A DNA stretch of 64,000 nt from Enterobacter cloacae complex sp. R_G8 (GTDB taxonomy: Bacteria; Pseudomonadota; Gammaproteobacteria; Enterobacterales; Enterobacteriaceae). The notes under the pieces were generated by a model, which saw only the letters and a program-made list of their open reading frames with translations, did no database searches and had not been told where the DNA came from. The stretch is taken from NCBI RefSeq assembly GCF_024599795.1, contig NZ_CP102246.1, positions 2,356,001 through 2,420,000 of the forward strand, written 5' to 3'. A program made the translations under genes and the position numbers. Each line of letters begins with the position of its first letter. Position 1 is the first letter of the stretch. Below, piece by piece: positions 19,222-27,321 of this stretch.

Positions 19222-20407
19222 GCTAACCGATACAAAACTGAGAAAAGCTCTTGGCAAAAAGAGAGACAAAATCGAGGTCATTTCAGACGCTCACGGCTTG
19301 AATGTCAGATTGTCTACATCCGGCAGTATAACATTCTTTTACCGCTACAGATGGAACGGAAAAGCGGCTCAATTGACGATCGGCGATTATCCGACCATAT
19401 CATTAGCTCAGGCGCGAGAGCGTAGACAGCAGTTCAGAATCTGGCTTAAAGAGGGGTTCGATCCGAGACGACAGACCGTACTGGAGAAACAGAAAAGAAC
19501 TGATGCGATTACCGTAAAAGAAGCCTTTGATTACTGGGAAAAGCATTACTGCGTTCCTGAAGGCCTGGTAAAAATCCACGTGAACCGCCGGGACTTCAAC
19601 AACCATATCAATCCTGTGCTGGGGAATATGATCGTAGATCAGACCACAAAGGCGCATTGGCTTAGCCTGTTCGACGGTATGGGAAGAAGGGTGGTTACAG
19701 GGCAAATGTTAGGGTTGATGCAGCGTGTTTTTCGTTTCTGCTCTAACAGAGGAATAATCAACCTAAACCCAATTGAGAGTCTCAGGCGATCTGATGTGGG
19801 GCTCACCGCGGCAGTTAAAGACCGAAGATTGAGCGACGAGGAGATCAAAACTGTCTGGAATGCTTTGCCTGAGATGAAAGAACGACAACAGCTGATCATG
19901 AAATTTCTCATTCTGACCGGTTGTAGGAGTACGGAAATAAGAACGGCAAAGTGGGAATGGTTCGATTTTATGGACCAAACATGGACCATTCCAGCAAGTG
20001 ATTATAAAACAGGTAAATCCGTCAGGAGAGCGTTGCCGGATGCTGTTATAAAGCTAATGAAATCGCATAAAGTAACATCAATGTCAAAGCATGTAGTTAC
20101 GTTGTCACGCTATAAGGGGCCAGAGGATGACAGGCCGCCTCTTCAGCCTAACGTTGCGTTATTTTCTGCCCAAATAATCTCCAAGACAGGAATGAAGCCG
20201 TGGTCCCTCCATGACCTTCGACGAACCGTGGCGACGCGACTTTCTGAATTAGGTGCGCCGCCACATGTTGTTGAGAAACTGCTTGGCCATCATATGGCAG
20301 GTGTCATGGCGAGGTATAACCTGCATGACTACATTGATGATCAGCGCCATTGGCTTGCGGTATGGCAGAACCATTTGGAGAAACTGGTTGGTCATCCTCT
20401 GGTTTGA
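19220..20407 (+). CDS. int: P4-type tyrosine integrase
   Basis: Site-specific recombinase that integrates and excises the prophage. With the TTG start at 19220 the 395-residue product begins MLTDTKLRKALGK, as in P4-family integrases, and GGAG lies 8 bases upstream; longer in-frame starts lack this fit. An N-terminal arm-binding domain (DUF4102-like, about 1-90) precedes the core. Catalytic residues seen are the arginine in LTGCRSTEIRTAKW, the HDLRR box and the tyrosine in ARYNLHDY. It points into the prophage from the attL side. Its 3' end overlaps the convergent excisionase-like gene by about 100 bp. Confidence 0.9.
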   Translation: MLTDTKLRKALGKKRDKIEVISDAHGLNVRLSTSGSITFFYRYRWNGKAAQLTIGDYPTISLAQARERRQQFRIWLKEGFDPRRQTVLEKQKRTDAITVKEAFDYWEKHYCVPEGLVKIHVNRRDFNNHINPVLGNMIVDQTTKAHWLSLFDGMGRRVVTGQMLGLMQRVFRFCSNRGIINLNPIESLRRSDVGLTAAVKDRRLSDEEIKTVWNALPEMKERQQLIMKFLILTGCRSTEIRTAKWEWFDFMDQTWTIPASDYKTGKSVRRALPDAVIKLMKSHKVTSMSKHVVTLSRYKGPEDDRPPLQPNVALFSAQIISKTGMKPWSLHDLRRTVATRLSELGAPPHVVEKLLGHHMAGVMARYNLHDYIDDQRHWLAVWQNHLEKLVGHPLV

Positions 20408-20618
20408 TGCCCACTTTTTCTTCCCACTCCAGGAGGTCTGAAAGTCTCCAGCGCTTCGGGCTTCCATTTATCTTCGGCTTCGGAAATGGTTGTGAAAAAT
20501 ATGCCGGCATTCTGGAAGGGGTGCTCCAAAAGTACAGCGTGCTCCGCGAAATTTTGTATCTTGATAAAACTTCACTGGTGATCAAGATATCAACATTCGT
20601 ATAAGTTGTTTCATTCAT
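20304..20618 (-). CDS. xis: AlpA/Xis-like excisionase-regulator
   Basis: Small DNA-binding protein of 104 residues. ILITSEVLSRYKISRSTLYFW is followed by FPKPKINGSPKRWRLSDLLEWE, the layout of AlpA/excisionase winged-helix proteins. ATG 20618 (MNETTYTNVD) is preceded by GAGAGGTG; the longer frame from 20672 lacks this. The last 35 codons lie antisense inside the integrase 3' end, a convergent overlap that could limit simultaneous expression. Excision directionality is inferred from type and position. Confidence 0.7.
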   Translation of the reverse strand: MNETTYTNVDILITSEVLSRYKISRSTLYFWSTPSRMPAYFSQPFPKPKINGSPKRWRLSDLLEWEEKVGIKPEDDQPVSPNGSAIPQANGADHQCSHAGYTSP

Positions 20619-20628
20619 ATTGCACCTC

Positions 20629-20868
20629 TCAGTTGCATTGTCCCGGCAGATTGCGCAGCCTGCGGGCACCATTCATGGCTGTCGCAACGTAGCTGGCCCG
20701 GCGGTTAACGACTTCCACTGTTACCTTTATTCCATCAACCACTACGGTGTATGTGGTCTTGGTTTTCTGTCTGGAGAATTCACCGTAAGTTTCGACGTGC
20801 TTCGCGAGAGCGGCATCACATGCCTGGCGAGCCAAAGGGGATTGCTTACTGCGATTAATCAGTCGCAT
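20629..20868 (-). CDS. DUF4060-like small phage protein
   Basis: A 79-residue basic protein starting MRLINRSKQSPLARQACD, resembling the DUF4060 family of enterobacterial phages from memory. ATG 20868 follows AAGGAGAAGA; the upstream in-frame ATG at 20901 lies too close to recT. Central KTTYTVVVDGIKVTVEVVN looks like a beta-hairpin. Function unknown. It lies between xis and recT in the leftward early operon. Confidence 0.6.
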   Translation of the reverse strand: MRLINRSKQSPLARQACDAALAKHVETYGEFSRQKTKTTYTVVVDGIKVTVEVVNRRASYVATAMNGARRLRNLPGQCN

Positions 20869-20906
20869 TTCTTCTCCTTGAGGGAGGGTTTCCCCTCCCA
20901 ATCTCG

Positions 20907-21992
20907 TTAGTTCACGTATTCCGGTTTCATATCCGCCAGGGTGATGCTGAACTGCTCATGCAGTTCATCGCCCAGGTGACGCTTTGAAGATGCCAGCACG
21001 CGTTCAGCTTCGCCAAAGCGTTCTGCCGCGTCGGGTTCATCCGGAGATGGCAGGGAGTTGATCGCCGCTTCCACCTTATTGCGAGCATCAACCAGGTAGT
21101 AGCGCTTCACTGCTTTGTTCTTAAGCTCGGTAAACAGGGCGGAACCTAGCGTTGCTTTGACGGTTTCGATATCTGCGCGTAGAGCTTTTGCACTATCGAC
21201 ATCCTGGGCCGCCTCGATGCGGTCGCGGAAATCATCAGCAAGTGCATCGATGTTTTGAGCTGATTCCTGAGCTGTTTGAGTCGGGGTGACGTTATCACCT
21301 GAAATATCTGCAAGGCTTACGTGCTGCGCCGGTGCCGGATTTACCTCTCGTTCTTCACGGCGATCATCGAGTTCATCCGGGGTATATACACCCAGAATCA
21401 CATCCGGGCAGAACAGTCTCGCCCAGCGTTTGACGGCCAGGTACGCAAGTTGCTGACGTGGGTCGTCAGCCCAGAGAGTAGAATTTCGGGTACGGGCCTG
21501 AGCCAGCAGCAAATCAAGTTCTCTCGGCTGATCTTCACCTTTAAGCGTTGCGCGGATGATGATGCCGATTCCGGCTTCGTCAGCCAGGGTCCAGCCCGGG
21601 ACGCGGTACTCGCCTTTGTCGCCTTTGCGGATATGGAATTTTCCAACGACCTTTTCCCATGGCCCATACCATTCATATTCAAACCGGCTGGCCAGCACGC
21701 CGCTGCGTGAAATGACGGCATTAACGAGTTGCGCTTCATACCCGAGCACACCGTTAATCAGGTGCGTCTTCTGCGCCACGGCAAAGGGATTCATCTGCCA
21801 CTGTGCCGCTTGCATCGCTACAGCCATGCAGTCGGCCTGATTGCCCTGCAGGTGTTTAGGAACGGTGGCGGTGCCCTGCGCCATAATTTGCGCGAACGTG
21901 CTGATGGCGTTCAGATACTGGGAATCGAACAGAGCCACGTTGGAGTTAATAACGGTGTTCTGGTCAGCAACGGTAACGTTAGTGTTATTCAT
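20907..21992 (-). CDS. recT: RecT single-strand annealing protein
   Basis: Phage recombinase that anneals complementary single strands exposed by RecE. The 361-residue product has the RecT core: AMQAAQWQMNPFAVAQKTHLI and GVLGYEAQLVNAVI, then GKFHIRKGDKGEYRVPGW, RTRNSTLWADDPRQQLAYL and WARLFCPDVILGVYTPDEL. The C-terminal 120 residues are variable and probably bind partners. It lies directly downstream of recE, 9 bp apart, as in the Rac prophage, so both act as one homologous recombination system during phage replication. Confidence 0.93.
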   Translation of the reverse strand: MNNTNVTVADQNTVINSNVALFDSQYLNAISTFAQIMAQGTATVPKHLQGNQADCMAVAMQAAQWQMNPFAVAQKTHLINGVLGYEAQLVNAVISRSGVLASRFEYEWYGPWEKVVGKFHIRKGDKGEYRVPGWTLADEAGIGIIIRATLKGEDQPRELDLLLAQARTRNSTLWADDPRQQLAYLAVKRWARLFCPDVILGVYTPDELDDRREEREVNPAPAQHVSLADISGDNVTPTQTAQESAQNIDALADDFRDRIEAAQDVDSAKALRADIETVKATLGSALFTELKNKAVKRYYLVDARNKVEAAINSLPSPDEPDAAERFGEAERVLASSKRHLGDELHEQFSITLADMKPEYVN

Positions 21993-22001
21993 AAATCCCC
22001 C

Positions 22002-25000
22002 TTAAGCCTGAGTGCGCAGCGCTTCAAGGCGGCGCATGTCAAAGTCGTTCAGTTCATCGGTGTAATCATCGATGATCGGCGCTGGCCATTCTCCGGTGTC
22101 GAAGCCGGTTGCGATGGCGCGCATCATTTTGCGGTACTCGAGCATGCCCAGTTCCAGCAGGTCTGCGGATGCCTCGATGATGGCGATCCAGTGGTAGTTC
22201 TCGTCTTTGTTGACGAAAATCCAGAAGAACTGGTCCAGAGCCGCGGTCTCGCAATACATAGCCGCGCTGAGGTGGTAGTCCCGGTCAATGATTTCCCGGT
22301 GCAGCCGGGCGCGCAGGCTTTCCTGCTTGACGTTCCACATGCTGATAGTTTTCAGGTCAGCACCGATGCGCACGCCGTCCAGGTCGATCTCAAGGTCAGG
22401 ACGTACACGAACTTCTAGGCCCGTTTCCTCGTCAAAGCCGAAGTAGCTCACTTCAACGGCACGGCTTGGATGTGTCAGCAGCATGCCAGCGGTCGGGTGC
22501 GCCAGGAGCGCAGACTGAATTGCCCGCGCTGTGGCCAGTTGCTGGCGGGTAACCAGTATTTTTTCGCCAGGGTTGTCGCGCCAGGCATCCAGCAGTTCGT
22601 CGGCGAATATGGCATCGGGCTTAACCGACTTAACTGCCTGGATCATGTCTGCTTTGGTGCCGGACACTTTCAACGGCGTCGGTTTCTGCGCTTCCTGTGC
22701 CACCAAATCAGGATTGATGATCGCTAATTGTTCGAGCAGCGCGTCGCGGCTACCGCTGGTTTTCACCTGCGGCGGCAGGGTAGCGTTGTACTCTTTAATG
22801 CACGCCTTCATTGCCGTTGCTGTCTGCTTCTGGCCTTCTTCAATACGCTGGTATTCAGCTGGGAGAACCATATAGCTTTGAGCCGTTTCTTCCAGGCTCG
22901 CGCCAAGCGGCACTTGAGTGGGAAGGGATGCGTTATGTTGTTCAAGCAACGCTTTAATCTCGTCAGCGCTTAGCAGCGCCGGTAGGCTGGCGTTGAACGC
23001 ATCGATGAACTCGCGCAGAGTTGCGGTGGTTGTGAAAGCACCCTCCGGGATCTCAGGTTCTACGCTGAACTCTGCTTCGAGGTTTTCCGGCTGCAATGCA
23101 AGGGCGTGCACTAGGTTTCCCATGTCCAGCACTTTGGATGCTGTGCGCGGGATAGTTTTAGCTACATGGCGTGCGTTGAAATACATCAGGCTGACACGGG
23201 CATCTTTCACCTGGGTTGAGCTAATACCATTTGCAGCGTGATAAACGTCATTCGGTAGGCCTTCGTATCGGCCAGGCTCGAAGTAAGCCGGGAATTCAAT
23301 TACCGGTTCTGCTTTCTGTTCTTCCTGCTCTACGGTAACTGCTTGCGTATCAGCTGCATCAGTGCCTTCGCCTGGTTGTACCGGATCAGTATTTTCGACT
23401 TTCTCTGGCTGAGTCTTTTCCATCTGCACATCGCTGGTGGTCTCCGCTGTGTTTTCCGTTTTTTCGACTTCATTTGAGGGGATATCGATGACCGGGGCGG
23501 TATTTCCAACCATCAGACCATCGATGGAGAACACGCCGCTGCCGAGATTTTCAACCTGCGGTTGTTCAGCTGGGGCTTCAGTCTCAACTACAGGAGTAGG
23601 CAGCGGCAGTAGCTCCACAGCAGAGTTAAATTCAGCCGTCATGGTTTTATTCACAAACTCAAGATGAGCCGCTGGCGTGTGGTGGATGTTTTCTGGCGCG
23701 ATGCGGATAAGATTGAAGATTGCCGCACGGTTCACCGCCAGTACGCCTGGTTGATTGCGTAAGATTGTGCTCCATGACTTCCATGGCTCTTCTTTCTTGG
23801 CCACAATTTCTTTGGCGCGTCGTAACACGCTCGAAGGAATTTCGAAGTGGTGGAAGTCCATAGGCAGTAGGGCGCATGCGATCTCAAGATCGAGGGTATC
23901 CAGAGTGTGATGCGCACCTTCGCCGCGATCCGTTACATAGCCACCGTCGGAATTGGTTCCAGAATCGGTGCGCTGAACATTACTAATGCGATTACCGGCT
24001 GCCCACTCGCGAACGAGAATGCCGCGGTCAATATAATCAGTCGCCGCCCAGATCCTGGTGAATCGGAGAACCAAAGCGAGTTCGTGACGCTTCTCCTGGC
24101 TGAACACTTTGCGAATGGCGTCGGTATAGCGCCACAGATCTTTGGTATCGTAACCCTTCACCTCTTCGCAGTTTTCTGCCGCCAGCAGCAGGTTCTGGAC
24201 ATAGCTGTTGTCAGTGTCCATCTCCAGCGCGCTGATACCTTCGTATTCTTCGCGGGTTAAGTGGTGGCGCAGTTCTTCACCGGTGAACTGGGCGAGTAGC
24301 TGCTTGCGGAAGGGCATACGTACGACTGGATAACGTGTGGTTTCGTCATCATTCTCATCAATCTGGATTCCGTTATCAGGTTCTGGGTCCTGAACAGTTG
24401 CAACGTCTTCGATGCTGGTGCTTTCTGATTTGAGAAGAGTAAGCTTTCCGCTTCTCCACTCTCTCACTAACTCATTGCGGTCGCCGGCATCTACTCTCAA
24501 CCAGTCAGCGATGAAAGCAGTAAGCAGCTTTATTTCGTGCTCTTCATCTGGCGCGAATACCTGCTTAATTGCCTGAACCAATTTCCACTCAGCGTTCAGG
24601 CTGAGTTCTGCAACTTCAGGGGTGTCGTTCTTCGCCAGCAGCAGGTTCTGGAGATAGGTGTTGCCTTCATCCAGTGACATTTCGCTGGCAGCCAGCTGCT
24701 GTTCTTTGCTGATGTGCGTCTGATATTTGTCGCTGGTCAGGTGGAAGGCAAAACGTACCGCTGGAGTGCGGTTTTCAAGAGGGATACTTTCGACGGTAGT
24801 TTCGACATTAACGGTCGTTTCCGGTTCGGCAGTGTTGTCCATGGCACCAGTCGACTCAGTACCAGCCTTTGGCAGCCACGTGCGTCCATCGTCCTGCAGT
24901 TCGTAGCGTTTGCACCAGGTGTAATCCACTGTGCTTTCTTCAGGCAGATCGTTGTAAACAGGGAAATCGGTGCGAACCGGTTTGGCGTAATCCTTACCGC

Positions 25001-25139
25001 GTCCGGTTTCAATACCAGCATCTTCCAGCTCAACATCGAGCTGTAGGTTGGCACGGGCTTCTGATTTCGCAGTGAACCAAATCACTGCGTCTTCTTTGCC
25101 AGATTTCTGCGTAGCCTTAACTACATAGAAAAATTCCAT
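22002..25139 (-). CDS. recE: RecE exonuclease VIII with duplicated N-terminal module
   Basis: 5'-3' double-strand exonuclease that feeds single strands to RecT. The nuclease occupies the C-terminal 400 residues: YEGLPNDVYHAANGISST, MGNLVHALAL, GLEVRVRPDLEIDLDG and ADLKTISMW, giving the RecB-type PD-(D/E)XK site. The N-terminal half (of 1045 residues) is dispensable in E. coli RecE. Here it holds two related segments of about 110 residues (about 127-237 and 272-385), each with YLQNLLLA or YVQNLLLA, a central helix and LVREW. A Glu/Pro/Thr-rich linker follows. ATG 25139 has AGAGGA upstream. Confidence 0.93.
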   Translation of the reverse strand: MEFFYVVKATQKSGKEDAVIWFTAKSEARANLQLDVELEDAGIETGRGKDYAKPVRTDFPVYNDLPEESTVDYTWCKRYELQDDGRTWLPKAGTESTGAMDNTAEPETTVNVETTVESIPLENRTPAVRFAFHLTSDKYQTHISKEQQLAASEMSLDEGNTYLQNLLLAKNDTPEVAELSLNAEWKLVQAIKQVFAPDEEHEIKLLTAFIADWLRVDAGDRNELVREWRSGKLTLLKSESTSIEDVATVQDPEPDNGIQIDENDDETTRYPVVRMPFRKQLLAQFTGEELRHHLTREEYEGISALEMDTDNSYVQNLLLAAENCEEVKGYDTKDLWRYTDAIRKVFSQEKRHELALVLRFTRIWAATDYIDRGILVREWAAGNRISNVQRTDSGTNSDGGYVTDRGEGAHHTLDTLDLEIACALLPMDFHHFEIPSSVLRRAKEIVAKKEEPWKSWSTILRNQPGVLAVNRAAIFNLIRIAPENIHHTPAAHLEFVNKTMTAEFNSAVELLPLPTPVVETEAPAEQPQVENLGSGVFSIDGLMVGNTAPVIDIPSNEVEKTENTAETTSDVQMEKTQPEKVENTDPVQPGEGTDAADTQAVTVEQEEQKAEPVIEFPAYFEPGRYEGLPNDVYHAANGISSTQVKDARVSLMYFNARHVAKTIPRTASKVLDMGNLVHALALQPENLEAEFSVEPEIPEGAFTTTATLREFIDAFNASLPALLSADEIKALLEQHNASLPTQVPLGASLEETAQSYMVLPAEYQRIEEGQKQTATAMKACIKEYNATLPPQVKTSGSRDALLEQLAIINPDLVAQEAQKPTPLKVSGTKADMIQAVKSVKPDAIFADELLDAWRDNPGEKILVTRQQLATARAIQSALLAHPTAGMLLTHPSRAVEVSYFGFDEETGLEVRVRPDLEIDLDGVRIGADLKTISMWNVKQESLRARLHREIIDRDYHLSAAMYCETAALDQFFWIFVNKDENYHWIAIIEASADLLELGMLEYRKMMRAIATGFDTGEWPAPIIDDYTDELNDFDMRRLEALRTQA

Positions 25140-25279
25140 GTGAGATCCTCTTTTTTGGATGTAAGATCCCCGGGCCAGAGATAGCGCCCATTGGGTGAAC
25201 TTTGGTTTTTTAAGTAGTTTTCCGGTGTAACTTTGGTCGGGAGCACCGGACGTACGGGCCGCCTTGCGCGGCTTTTACG

Positions 25280-25444
25280 TTAGCTTTCGTGGGCCATCTG
25301 GTCGTACGAAGCACAACGTTCAGAGCAGTATTCTTTTTCTTTGCGCGTCATCTGCGCGCCGTTGCGAAAGAGAAGGGTACTTTTGACTACTTCCTCCAGT
25401 TCAACCGGCTTGCCGCAGTACCCGCATTTCGTTGAGTTACACAT
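25280..25444 (-). CDS. small zinc-ribbon phage protein (YdaE-like)
   Basis: A 54-residue protein with two CxxC-type pairs, CGYCGK near the N-terminus and CSERC near the C-terminus, the pattern of a single zinc ribbon. Its place next to recE recalls the small zinc-binding YdaE of the Rac prophage, though I cannot confirm homology. The ATG at 25444 overlaps the stop of the preceding 38-codon frame (ATGTGTAA), so translation is coupled. Function unknown. Confidence 0.65.
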   Translation of the reverse strand: MCNSTKCGYCGKPVELEEVVKSTLLFRNGAQMTRKEKEYCSERCASYDQMAHES

Positions 25445-25553
25445 CTGGATTCCCCTTTTGCGCCAGTAGGTAGCACAGGCGGCGAAGAATCACCTCGAAG
25501 AAGTTCAGCTTTACTGCCTGTTGCCGTGATGGCTTACGTGCGTAATCAGTCAC
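25437..25553 (-). CDS. 38-residue early phage protein
   Basis: Short frame starting with GTG 25553, preceded by AAGGAGATC at good spacing, encoding a basic peptide MTDYARKPSRQQAV... ending NPDV. Its stop overlaps the start of the zinc-ribbon gene. The strong ribosome site and coupling argue that it is translated. It is the first gene of the leftward recE-recT operon. No function can be assigned. Confidence 0.5.
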   Translation of the reverse strand: MTDYARKPSRQQAVKLNFFEVILRRLCYLLAQKGNPDV

Positions 25554-25611
25554 TTTGATCTCCTTGTAATGCCTGTCTTTTGACCACATCAGGCTCGGTG
25601 GATCCTGCTAT

Positions 25612-25658
25612 TCCCCAACAACAAGGATTCGTTTAATCTGGATATCCCCAGCAACAAG
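25612..25658. repeat. imperfect 14-bp direct repeats between divergent early genes
   Basis: TCCCCAACAACAAG (25612-25625) and TCCCCAGCAACAAG (25645-25658) differ at one base and are 33 bp apart, three helical turns. They sit between the leftward recE operon and the rightward 25672 gene, a natural place for a left early promoter and a regulator site. Confidence 0.4.
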
Positions 25659-25671
25659 AAGAGTATTCGTA

Positions 25672-26172
25672 GTGATTGCCGAACTATCAGCTGCCATGGC
25701 CGCCATAAAAGAGACCGCAGGTTTAGCCAAAGTCATCAACGACGCAAAAACTGATGCGGAAGTTAAAGCTGCCACGATTGAACTTCAGAACAGGTTAATT
25801 ACACTTCAGGCGGAGTGCTTCTCTCTCGGTGATGTGATCCGTCAACGTGAAGAAGAAGCAATGCTTCTCAAAGCAAAAATTGCAGAGTACGAAGATTTTC
25901 AATCCCAGACTGAAGGTTATGTTTTCAATCAACTTGAATCTGGTACGTTTGTGTATTCGAAGGAGCAGATTGTGGGTGAAAAGAAGGTAACAGTGCATCT
26001 TTGCCCACAGTGTTTTACAAAGAGAATAGTATCGATACTTCAGCCTACTGGAGAGCCGTACTATAACGCTCATGCCAGATGCTATTTTCACCAATCTATT
26101 TGCCATAATTGTAATGCCTCTTACTCGATGAATACCTCTAACTACACTCTTGATGCCAGCTGGATTAGCTAA
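25672..26172 (+). CDS. phage protein with coiled coil and C-terminal zinc ribbon
   Basis: A 166-residue protein from GTG 25672. The first 90 residues are helical and heptad-like (ATIELQNRLITLQAECFS, then RQREEEAMLLKAKIAEYE). The last 60 hold CPQC and CHNC, a four-cysteine zinc ribbon. This arrangement is common in uncharacterised prophage proteins next to recE. It is transcribed away from the recE operon and followed by its own terminator. I cannot assign a function. Confidence 0.6.
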   Translation: MIAELSAAMAAIKETAGLAKVINDAKTDAEVKAATIELQNRLITLQAECFSLGDVIRQREEEAMLLKAKIAEYEDFQSQTEGYVFNQLESGTFVYSKEQIVGEKKVTVHLCPQCFTKRIVSILQPTGEPYYNAHARCYFHQSICHNCNASYSMNTSNYTLDASWIS

Positions 26173-26204
26173 CATTCAGGGATACCCAGATTTTTAAAGA
26201 GCGA

Positions 26205-26228
26205 AGCGTCCTGCTGGGCGCTTTTCTT
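26205..26228 (+). terminator. terminator after 25672 gene
   Basis: AGCGTCC (26205-26211) pairs with GGGCGCT (26216-26222), with one G-T pair, and is followed by TTTCTT, 33 bp past the stop codon. Confidence 0.6.
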
Positions 26229-26372
26229 ATGCCTTATCGCCGGCCAGCGGAACGTTTACACCTGATGCGCGTTAATCTCTCCACCTCATCCGACTATTCG
26301 TATGCCGTCGGCGGCTACTTCGTGGGCGTCCTGCCTTGGTGGTTCGTAGTGCGTCCTGGTGATAGTTATTAA
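26229..26372 (+). CDS. possible 47-residue peptide
   Basis: An open frame of 47 codons from ATG 26229 (or ATG 26265, starting MRVNLSTSS) ends at a TAA at 26370. The product has a hydrophobic, aromatic C-terminal half (YAVGGYFVGVLPWWFVV) that could sit in a membrane. There is no clear ribosome site and the start lies in the T run of a terminator, so expression is doubtful. Confidence 0.25.
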   Translation: MPYRRPAERLHLMRVNLSTSSDYSYAVGGYFVGVLPWWFVVRPGDSY

Positions 26373-26572
26373 ATCACTGGTTTATATTTATGTCAATTAT
26401 GAGTTGATGTTGAATGTACATCGATAGTTTATATGGCTGGGTTTTGTGAGGTTACTGCCGGAATGCAGACTAAAAAATCCCTGCTAAAATGCCGGGATCG
26501 GAGTGAAGAGCAGGCATAAAGCATGTACCACAGTCGGTGCAGATCTTTTTGAGGGCACAATGGAGCAGAACG

Positions 26573-26770
26573 ATGAAGAACAATGACTAGCAAACTGGGT
26601 TGAATGGATTGGTGATCGGCGTGGTGGTGATTAGCCTGGTATCAGCACCAAAACCTATCAACCGGGCGGGCATTATCGATGAACAGGTGAGGTTAGGGAG
26701 GCAGAAGTAAGATGGCGTACAGGAAGAGGTGTTTGAGAAGGCGGCGGAGCTGGTGAGTATAGGGGTATAA
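26573..26770 (+). pseudogene. decayed small membrane-peptide gene
   Basis: From ATG 26573 one frame runs to 26770 but is cut by TAG at 26588 and TAA at 26708. Ignoring these stops it would encode about 65 residues with a membrane helix (LVIGVVVISLVSAP) and an acidic helical tail (EEVFEKAAELVS). Each stop is a single base from a sense codon. I read it as a decayed gene; a short product initiating at TTG 26600 is the alternative. Confidence 0.3.
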
Positions 26771-26790
26771 AAAACCGGCTCGGTGGCCGG
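26769..26790 (-). terminator. terminator of the cI-rexAB-like operon
   Basis: CCGGC (26775-26779) and GCCGG (26786-26790) with a 6-base loop; leftwards it is followed by six T. It begins one base after the stop codon of the 26792 gene. Confidence 0.7.
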
Positions 26791-26791
26791 G

Positions 26792-27298
26792 TCATTTCAG
26801 TTTATCAAGAAAGGATTCTCTTTCTTTCTTATTCGAGTCTCTTCTATTAAGAATTGCCTTGAAACTCTGAAGCTCAATCATAATGTTATGAACAAAAATA
26901 CTCGTATAGAACGAGACGAAGAGTAAGCCCCCTGATACTTTAAGCACCTGGTATAATAACTCTTGATTTCCTGCGCTAACCATCAGGCCTAACACCACAA
27001 ATAGTGTCGAGAAAACATAGAATGCCAAAAGGAAGACCATTAGTCGCCTTTTGGATTTAACCAGAGGTGAAAGCCTTCGCAACTCCGAGGGGGTTAACGA
27101 AGAGTGATCATTAACTTCGTTTGTTTTAAAGATTGCCTGTATGCAATACGATAAGGGCAACTGCATCAAACCCACTACAGCCCATGGTGCCGCAATAATA
27201 ACACCTTCAGCAATAAAGCTGAGTGACTTTTTGATTATAAAATAGCCAATAAAAAAGGAAGCAAACACAAGAACAAGGTGGATGGTTTTAGATTTCAT
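26792..27298 (-). CDS. four-helix membrane protein, RexB-like by position
   Basis: A 168-residue inner-membrane protein with four hydrophobic segments (about 5-22, 28-55, 85-108 and 116-140) and a basic C-terminus. Lambda RexB is likewise a four-helix protein (144 aa) encoded after rexA. ATG 27298 follows AAGGAGG at good spacing. It lies 23 bp downstream of the RexA-like gene and ends at a terminator, so cI and both genes form one lysogen-expressed unit. I see no sequence identity strong enough to name it rexB. Candidate effector channel of a phage exclusion system. Confidence 0.7.
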   Translation of the reverse strand: MKSKTIHLVLVFASFFIGYFIIKKSLSFIAEGVIIAAPWAVVGLMQLPLSYCIQAIFKTNEVNDHSSLTPSELRRLSPLVKSKRRLMVFLLAFYVFSTLFVVLGLMVSAGNQELLYQVLKVSGGLLFVSFYTSIFVHNIMIELQSFKAILNRRDSNKKERESFLDKLK

Positions 27299-27321
27299 TA
27301 TTATCCTCCTTATTCATCTTT

